Source: 3-1-20CM-4-69-9 sp963772855 (GTDB lineage: Bacteria > Actinomycetota > Thermoleophilia > Gaiellales > Gaiellaceae). Taken from it: a stretch of DNA of 64,000 nt. The stretch is taken from contig CAVYYY010000007.1 of the NCBI GenBank assembly GCA_963772855.1, positions 868,001 through 932,000 of the forward strand, given 5' to 3'. This document shows, one piece after another, positions 59,161-64,000 of the stretch (position 1 is the first letter of the stretch; each line of letters opens with the position of its first letter). The notes beneath the pieces are model-generated. The model did no database searches, had not been told where the DNA came from, and saw only the letters and a program-made list of their open reading frames with translations. A program made the translations under genes and the position numbers.

Positions 59161-59541
59161 TTAGGTGCGCCTGTGGTCTTGGAAAAGGTAGACAAGGGCG
59201 GCGACCGCGAACAGCCCGACGAGAACGAACGCGATGGCCGGCAGGACGAAAGCGAGGAGGACGACGAGGATCGCGAGCGCCTGCGAAGCGGCGGCGATCC
59301 AGGACAGCTCCCGCGCGACGTCCCAGCCCATCTTCCGGCCGGCGAGCATGTAGAACGCAAGCACGATCACTGCGATGACGAGCACCGTCCATCGCGTCAG
59401 ATCTGCCGTCGCAGCGACGAGAAGACCCTCCACGACCGCGACCCAGAGGGCGAGCTTGATACGCCGCTCGCCAAGCCAGCGGCCGACGCGAGTGCTGCCG
59501 GATTCGATGATCGGCTGGCTGTTCGGCTCGATGTACGCCAC
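59161..59541 (-). CDS. Four-helix membrane protein of unknown function
   Basis: A 126-residue protein. A soluble N-terminus (EPNSQPIIESGSTRVGRWLGERRIK) precedes four hydrophobic stretches: LALWVAVVEGLLVAATADL; WTVLVIAVIVLAFYMLAG; LSWIAAASQALAILVVLLAFVLP; AIAFVLVGLFAVAALVYLF. It ends in basic QDHRRT. It lies 3 bp from ispE on the same strand, so both are probably transcribed together. I recognise no family. Confidence 0.72.
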   Translation of the reverse strand: MAYIEPNSQPIIESGSTRVGRWLGERRIKLALWVAVVEGLLVAATADLTRWTVLVIAVIVLAFYMLAGRKMGWDVARELSWIAAASQALAILVVLLAFVLPAIAFVLVGLFAVAALVYLFQDHRRT

Positions 59542-59544
59542 GCT

Positions 59545-60357
59545 TCAACGGTACCACGCAGGTGTCGTCAGCCAGGTGCGTCCCTGATGCGAAATCCGGC
59601 GCTCCGCCTCGCGTGCGTCGTCCCCGTGCAGGAAGAGCCCGTAGACCGTCGGACCGGCGCCGGTGACGTCCGCGCGGAACGCCCCCAGCGCCCGCAGCTC
59701 GTCCGCGACCGGAGACGTGGCGAGGTCGTTCGCGGGCAACGTCGCGAGGTCTCGAGGGCGCCGTAACTCGGGCAGTCCGCCGACGAGTGCGGCGCGCCGC
59801 TCGTCATAGCCACGCTCTCCTCCCCGCGCGTCGAACGCGTCGTAGACGCTCGCTGTCGACGGCTTCGAGGAGCCACGCGGCAGAACGAGGACGATCCAGT
59901 AGTCCTGCGGTAGGTCGAGCGGCGCCAGCTCCGTGCCGTCTCCCGTGCCGAGCTGCGGCCCGTCGCGCAGGAAGTACGGGACGTCCGCGCCGAGTGCACG
60001 GGCACGGTCGTGCAGCTCCCCGTCCGCAAGCGGCTCTTCGCGGAGCTCGTTCGCCAGGCGCAGGGCGGTTGCCGCGTCCGAGCTCCCGCCGCCGAGCCCG
60101 GCGGCGACCGGTATCCGCTTCTGGATGCGCGCGCGAAACGTCGCGCCGGTGCCGTCCACCATCTCCTCGAGCGCGCGACGGACGATCGTGTCGCCGGCGA
60201 AGCCGTCGACGCGAAGCTCGGAGGACGGCGACACGACGAGGCGGTCCGCGAGCGCGACACGCTGGTACACGGTCGCGAGCTCGTGGCGGCCGTCTTCGCG
60301 TCGTGGCCCGACGACGAGCGCAAGGTTGATCTTGGCCGGCGCGGCGCCGCGTTTCAC
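59545..60357 (-). CDS. ispE: 4-diphosphocytidyl-2-C-methyl-D-erythritol kinase
   Basis: A 270-residue GHMP kinase of the MEP isoprenoid pathway. APAKINLALVVG is the substrate-binding start, RIPVAAGLGGGSSDAATALRLANEL the ATP-binding glycine loop, and DVTGAGPTVYGLF the third GHMP motif. GTG 60357 overlaps the ksgA stop by 4 bp. Its presence implies that isoprenoids are made by the MEP route. Confidence 0.92.
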   Translation of the reverse strand: MKRGAAPAKINLALVVGPRREDGRHELATVYQRVALADRLVVSPSSELRVDGFAGDTIVRRALEEMVDGTGATFRARIQKRIPVAAGLGGGSSDAATALRLANELREEPLADGELHDRARALGADVPYFLRDGPQLGTGDGTELAPLDLPQDYWIVLVLPRGSSKPSTASVYDAFDARGGERGYDERRAALVGGLPELRRPRDLATLPANDLATSPVADELRALGAFRADVTGAGPTVYGLFLHGDDAREAERRISHQGRTWLTTPAWYR

Positions 60358-61130
60358 GCAAGCGCCTCGGTCAATTGCAGGAACTCGGCAGGGAGGAGCT
60401 CCTCTGCTCGCACTCGTTCGGATCTCCCGATGTGCGCAAGCGCGGCCTCTGCCTGCTCGCGCGAGGCGATGCCGGCGAGCTGAAGGGAGTTCGCGAGCCG
60501 CTTGCGCCGATGCGCGAACGCGCCTACGACGGTGCGCTTCACGCGCGCGAAGTCCGGCGGCGTGCCCGTGCGGCGAAACGCGACGAGCGCCGACTCGACC
60601 TTGGGCCGTGGCCGGAAGACGTTCGGCGACACCGGGTGGAACCCGGTGCGCTCAGTCGCCAGCTGCACGAGCACGGACACCGCGCCGTATGCCTTTGTCG
60701 ACGGCGACGCGAAGAGCCGGTCTGCGACCTCGCGCTGCACCATGACCGTCCAGTCCTGAAGCTCCGGGAGGCCGTCGAGGCTCTCGAGGATCAGGGGCGT
60801 CGCGATGTTGTACGGAAGGTTGGCGACGAGCTTCGTCGCGCCAGGCGCGGCGACGGCGAGATCGAGCTGGAGGGCGTCGCCGAAGACCAGCTCGACGTTC
60901 GGCCGTCCGGCAAGACGCTCTGCGAGCTCCGGCTCGAGCGATGTGTCGACCTCGACGGTGTAGACCCGACGGACCCGGTCGGCGAGGAAGGTCGTCAGGA
61001 CGCCGAGGCCGGGCCCGATCTCGAGGACGACGTCGTCGCGCTCGAGACCCGCGAGCCGGCCGATGACGCCGAGGATGTTCTCGTCCGTGAGGAAGTGCTG
61101 CCCGAGCGACTTCTTCGGCCTGGCACTCAC
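60354..61130 (-). CDS. rsmA: 16S rRNA adenine dimethyltransferase (KsgA/RsmA)
   Basis: A 258-residue SAM methyltransferase that dimethylates A1518/A1519 of 16S rRNA. GTG 61130 begins VSARPKKSLGQHFLTDENIL. Motif I is LEIGPGLGVLTTFL, the catalytic NLPYNIATPLIL (NxPY), and the C-terminal RNA-binding part VFRPRPKVESALVAF. The TatD gene stop overlaps this start (GTGA). Confidence 0.94.
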   Translation of the reverse strand: MSARPKKSLGQHFLTDENILGVIGRLAGLERDDVVLEIGPGLGVLTTFLADRVRRVYTVEVDTSLEPELAERLAGRPNVELVFGDALQLDLAVAAPGATKLVANLPYNIATPLILESLDGLPELQDWTVMVQREVADRLFASPSTKAYGAVSVLVQLATERTGFHPVSPNVFRPRPKVESALVAFRRTGTPPDFARVKRTVVGAFAHRRKRLANSLQLAGIASREQAEAALAHIGRSERVRAEELLPAEFLQLTEALA

Positions 61131-61867
61131 GGCAGGCCGAATGCTGCGTCGGCGTTCGTGTCGATCTGCGCAGCCAGATCGTTCGGATCCTGATTGCGCG
61201 CAGCCGCGAGGACGGCGACGGTGTGCGCAACGTAGGCCGGCTCGTTCGTCTTGCCGCGCACAGCTTGCGGCGCCAGGTAAGGGGAATCGGTCTCGGCGAG
61301 GATCCTGTCCGCAGGTACGTCGCGCGCCGCGGTTCGAAGGTCGCCCGCGTTCTTGTACGTCGCGTTGCCCGCGAACGAGACATACCACCCGTGCTCGAGC
61401 GCCGCGTCGAGCAGTGGCGGCGACGAGAAGCAGTGCAGGACGACTGTGCCGTCGAACCACTGCGTGAGGACCGACGCGGTGTCCTCGTCCGCGGCACGGT
61501 TGTGGATCACGACCGGCAACCCGACGCGTCTGGCGATGCCGAGCTGGTAGATGAAGCGCTTCGACTGCGCTTCGCGCGGCGAGTGGTCGCGGTAATAGTC
61601 GAGCCCGATCTCGCCGACGGCGACGACCTTCGGATGTCCGGCGAGGCGCTCGAGGACGTCGAGATCGAGCTCGCGCGACGCTTCATGCGGATGAAGGCCC
61701 ATCACCGCGTACACGCCGTCGTGCTGCTCGGCGATCTCGAGCGTGCGCGCCCACGAGTCCGGGTCCGTGCCGATCGAGAGGATCCGCGTCACACCGGCAG
61801 CCAACGCGCGCGCGATCACGCCGCTCGGATCATCGAGTGCGTCGAGGTGCGCGTGGGTGTCGATCAC
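61127..61867 (-). CDS. TatD-family metal-dependent deoxyribonuclease
   Basis: A 246-residue TIM-barrel hydrolase. IDTHAHLDAL gives the HxH metal pair, GLHPHEAS, GEIGLDYYRDHSPR, VVIHNRAADEDT and ILAETDSPYLAP the remaining metal ligands. TatD proteins act as 3'-5' exonucleases and are found between metG and ksgA in many bacteria. GTG 61867 overlaps the metG stop by 4 bp. Confidence 0.92.
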   Translation of the reverse strand: MIDTHAHLDALDDPSGVIARALAAGVTRILSIGTDPDSWARTLEIAEQHDGVYAVMGLHPHEASRELDLDVLERLAGHPKVVAVGEIGLDYYRDHSPREAQSKRFIYQLGIARRVGLPVVIHNRAADEDTASVLTQWFDGTVVLHCFSSPPLLDAALEHGWYVSFAGNATYKNAGDLRTAARDVPADRILAETDSPYLAPQAVRGKTNEPAYVAHTVAVLAAARNQDPNDLAAQIDTNADAAFGLP

Positions 61868-63651
61868 GCGGTGAGCCGCTGCAGCTCTTCGTCGACGATT
61901 CCCGGGTCGAGCTTGCGGAAGAGCGGCTCCGGCTCCTTCAGCTTCTGGCCGGCCGAGAGGCGGCTCGGCTCCCACACGCCGATCCACCCCGCGTAGTCGC
62001 CGGTCAAGATCGTGTGGCGCTCGCCGCCTTCCTCTTCGATCTCGCGAAACTCGAGCGGGCCGGCGAGCCAGCCCTCGTTGCCGAGCAGCTCGTGGAGCTT
62101 CTGGCTCGAGAAGGGCAGGAACGGCGTGAAGATCACCTTGAGCGAGTCGACGAGCCGCAGCGCGACGTGGAGGATCGTCGCCGCGCGATCGCGGTCCTCC
62201 TTGATCGCCGCCCACGGCGCCTGCTGGTCGACGTACTGGTTCCCGATGCTCGAGAGACGCATCGCCTCCGACAGCGCCGCCCGAAATTTCGACTGCTCGA
62301 TGAGCGAGCCGACCGTGTCGAAGCCGGCCTCGACCTCGCGCAGGGCTCTCTCGTCATCGGCCGTGAGCTCACCCGGCTGCGGCACCTCTCCGAAGTTTCT
62401 GTAGGCGTTCGTCAGCGTCCGGTTCACGAGGTTGCCCCAGTTCGCGAGCAGCTCGTCGTTGTTGCGCCGGAGGAACTCGGACCAGGAGAAGTCGCTGTCT
62501 TGCGTCTCGGGCCCCGCAGCGGTGAGGAAGTAGCGGACCGGGTCGGGGTCGTAGCGCTCGAGCACGTCACGGACGTAGATCGCGATCGCCCGGCTCGTGG
62601 AGAGCTGCTTGCCCTCCATCGTCAGGAACTCGCTCGCCACGACCTCATCGGGAAGGTGGAGCTCGCCCTTTCCGGCGCCGAGCTCTCCGCCTTCTCCGTA
62701 GCCGAGGAGCATGCTCGGCCAGATCACCGTGTGGAACACGATGTTGTCCTTGCCCATGAAGTACGCGTGCGTCGACTCCGGGTTCTGCCACCAGTCGCGC
62801 CAGGCATCGGGAACGCCCTCGTTCTGGGCCCACTCGACCGCTGCCGAGAGGTAGCCGATGACCGCGTCGAACCACACGTAGATCCGCTTGGTGTCCTCCG
62901 GATAGCCCTCGACGGGAACCGGAATGCCCCAGTCGATGTCGCGGGTCATCGCGCGCGGCTTGAGGTCATCGACAAGCGACAGCGAGAAGTTGCGCACGTT
63001 CGTACGCCAGCTCGACTTCTGCTCGATCCACTCCTTCAGCCGGTCGGCGAACTCGGGAAGGTCGAGGAAGAGGTGCGTCGTCTCCCTGAACTCCGGCGCC
63101 GTCCCGTCGATGATCGAGCGCGGCTCGATCAGATCCGACGGGTCGAGCTGGTTCCCGCAGTTGTCGCACTGGTCACCCCGCGCCTCGGTATAGCCGCAGA
63201 TCGGGCAGGTGCCCTCGATGTAACGGTCCGGAAGCGTGTTGCCCGTCGTGGCGGAGAACGCGCCGAGAGTCGTTCGCTCGACGAGGTGGCCATGGTCGTA
63301 GAGCGTGCGGAAGATGTCCTGCGTGACGCGCGCGTGGTTGCGAGTGGTCGTGCGCGTGAAGGTGTCGTACGTGATGCCGAGGTCGCGCAGGTCCTCGCGG
63401 ATGAGCTCGTTGTAGCGCCGGGCGATCTCACGCGGCGAGACGCCTTCCCGATCGGCCGTGACCATCACCGGCGTCCCATGCTCGTCGGTCCCGCTGACCA
63501 TCAGGACGTCGTACCCCTTCAAGCGGTGGTACCGCGCGTAGATGTCGGCCGGCACTGCGAAGCCCACCACGTGGCCGAGGTGACGCTTCCCCGCCGCATA
63601 CGGCCAGGCCGGCGCGACGAGGATCTTTCTCTTTGTTCGCTGTGTAGCCAA
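61864..63651 (-). CDS. metG: Methionyl-tRNA synthetase
   Basis: A class I tRNA synthetase of about 595 residues. KILVAPAWPYAAGKRHLGHVVGF carries the HIGH-type motif as HLGH. The zinc knuckle CPICG with CDNCG follows near 135-165. The KMSKS-equivalent is EGKQLSTSR. The helical anticodon domain has WGNLVNRTLTNAY. Length and the C-terminus match a type without the tRNA-binding appendix. The TTG start at 63651 gives LATQRTKRKILVAPAWPY; no Shine-Dalgarno is evident, so the start is uncertain by some residues. Confidence 0.9.
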   Translation of the reverse strand: MATQRTKRKILVAPAWPYAAGKRHLGHVVGFAVPADIYARYHRLKGYDVLMVSGTDEHGTPVMVTADREGVSPREIARRYNELIREDLRDLGITYDTFTRTTTRNHARVTQDIFRTLYDHGHLVERTTLGAFSATTGNTLPDRYIEGTCPICGYTEARGDQCDNCGNQLDPSDLIEPRSIIDGTAPEFRETTHLFLDLPEFADRLKEWIEQKSSWRTNVRNFSLSLVDDLKPRAMTRDIDWGIPVPVEGYPEDTKRIYVWFDAVIGYLSAAVEWAQNEGVPDAWRDWWQNPESTHAYFMGKDNIVFHTVIWPSMLLGYGEGGELGAGKGELHLPDEVVASEFLTMEGKQLSTSRAIAIYVRDVLERYDPDPVRYFLTAAGPETQDSDFSWSEFLRRNNDELLANWGNLVNRTLTNAYRNFGEVPQPGELTADDERALREVEAGFDTVGSLIEQSKFRAALSEAMRLSSIGNQYVDQQAPWAAIKEDRDRAATILHVALRLVDSLKVIFTPFLPFSSQKLHELLGNEGWLAGPLEFREIEEEGGERHTILTGDYAGWIGVWEPSRLSAGQKLKEPEPLFRKLDPGIVDEELQRLTA

Positions 63652-64000
63652 CGTGCCGAGGGTCGGTGAGCATGATACGAGGCTCGCCGCGCCGCCCCGA
63701 GCGCCGCACCGCAAGCAGCAGCGCCGAGGCGAGCAGGGTCGCTGCGACGACCAGCGTCGTCAGCAACGCAGGGCTGACGCCGTCTCGCGCCCTCGTCGCC
63801 GCAGCGGTGACTTCACCGGAATCGCGCCGCGGCGCCTTCGCCTCCCCGGACGCAGCGTCCTCGGCAATCGACCTTGCGGTTCTCGCTGCAACGGGCGCCG
63901 CCGACAGTTCCGCGTCGAAGGTCATCGAGGCGGTGTGCGCGGTGGCCGTGAGACCGAGCGGCGTTGCGCTCTTCTGCTGTGCCGACGCCGGAGCACCCGA
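63428..64000 (-). CDS. Partial upstream gene: exported-type protein with C-terminal membrane helix, end uncertain
   Basis: The minus frame entering at the window edge reads an A/T-rich stretch, then TRARDGVSPALLTTLVVAATLLASALLLAVRRSGRRGEPRIML, one membrane helix followed by a basic tail. That is a typical C-terminal anchor and probably ends close to the metG start. The frame has no stop before 63428, so as written it overlaps metG by 224 bp in another frame. The overlap is implausible and suggests the real end was lost by a base error. Only the first part (63660-64000) is trusted. Confidence 0.4.
   Translation of the reverse strand, partial: SGAPASAQQKSATPLGLTATAHTASMTFDAELSAAPVAARTARSIAEDAASGEAKAPRRDSGEVTAAATRARDGVSPALLTTLVVAATLLASALLLAVRRSGRRGEPRIMLTDPRHVGYTANKEKDPRRAGLAVCGGEASPRPRGGLRSAGRHLRAVPPLEGVRRPDGQRDRRAWDAGDGHGRSGRRLAA

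Overview
The window is GC-rich and gene-dense. GTG and TTG starts are common, and many neighbouring genes overlap by 4 bp (ATGA or GTGA). Gene content and order point to an actinobacterial chromosome, most likely a deep-branching lineage such as Thermoleophilia (Gaiellales/Solirubrobacterales). Supporting signs are a CysO/Mec-type cysteine cluster, an FtsB-DUF501 pair, a seven-iron ferredoxin, an actinobacterial-type MetG, an Rv2578c-like radical SAM protein behind a LexA-like box, and the order metG-tatD-ksgA-ispE-glmU-prs-rplY-pth-mfd-mazG-eno. The lineage is inferred from gene content; no rRNA gene is present to confirm it.

Layout. 0-11 kb is accessory and stress metabolism. It holds the end of a sulfite-oxidase-like molybdoenzyme with its ferredoxin reductase and a DUF6510 protein, an ECF sigma/anti-sigma pair beside a secreted protein, an aldo/keto reductase, a glycosidase-like secreted protein, a nuclease-like pair (PD-(D/E)XK-like plus phospholipase-D fold), a quinone-detoxification-like dioxygenase/esterase pair, and a REP-associated transposase with its repeat. 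11-19 kb is catabolism: acyl-CoA dehydrogenase, an amidohydrolase/APC permease/formamidase/HxlR cluster, and two M20 peptidases. 19-25 kb holds the principal sigma factor and a complete sulfur-carrier cysteine cluster (MoeZ-like activator, CysO-like carrier, methyltransferase, CysM, JAMM protease), followed by two secreted cupredoxins. 25-34 kb is mixed: a CBS transporter-like protein, an MBL hydrolase, a probably SOS-controlled radical SAM gene, a two-component system, a flavoprotein, a VOC protein and ferredoxin. 34-41 kb is a tight operon of a GAF/SpoIIE phosphatase, GDPD, L,D-transpeptidase and cytochrome c maturation genes (TlpA/CcmG, CcmH, CcdA). 41-47 kb has small membrane proteins, PAP2, a MerR-receiver fusion, DUF501, FtsB and pyruvate kinase. 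47-64 kb is one long leftward housekeeping run from metG to eno, with a tRNA-Gln whose 5' end and upstream region are tandemly repeated.

Two cross-cutting observations matter. First, at least six otherwise well-conserved genes carry frameshifts. Twelve of the thirteen sites are single extra bases that can be explained by lengthening a short G or C run by one. Six lie in one amidohydrolase gene. This could be a sequence-quality artefact or real slippage decay, and reads are needed to decide. Second, several regulatory structures stand out: a perfect 15-bp hairpin that sequesters a Shine-Dalgarno sequence, a LexA-like box in the spacer of a possible leaderless promoter, a 28-bp REP match shared between two loci 20 kb apart, and the tRNA-associated 125-bp tandem repeats.

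The best candidate for an under-described system is the cysteine cluster. Its sulfur carrier ends in Gly-Gly-Ser-Ser, so the thiocarboxylate terminus would have to be unmasked. A JAMM protease sits in the same operon, together with an uncharacterised methyltransferase.
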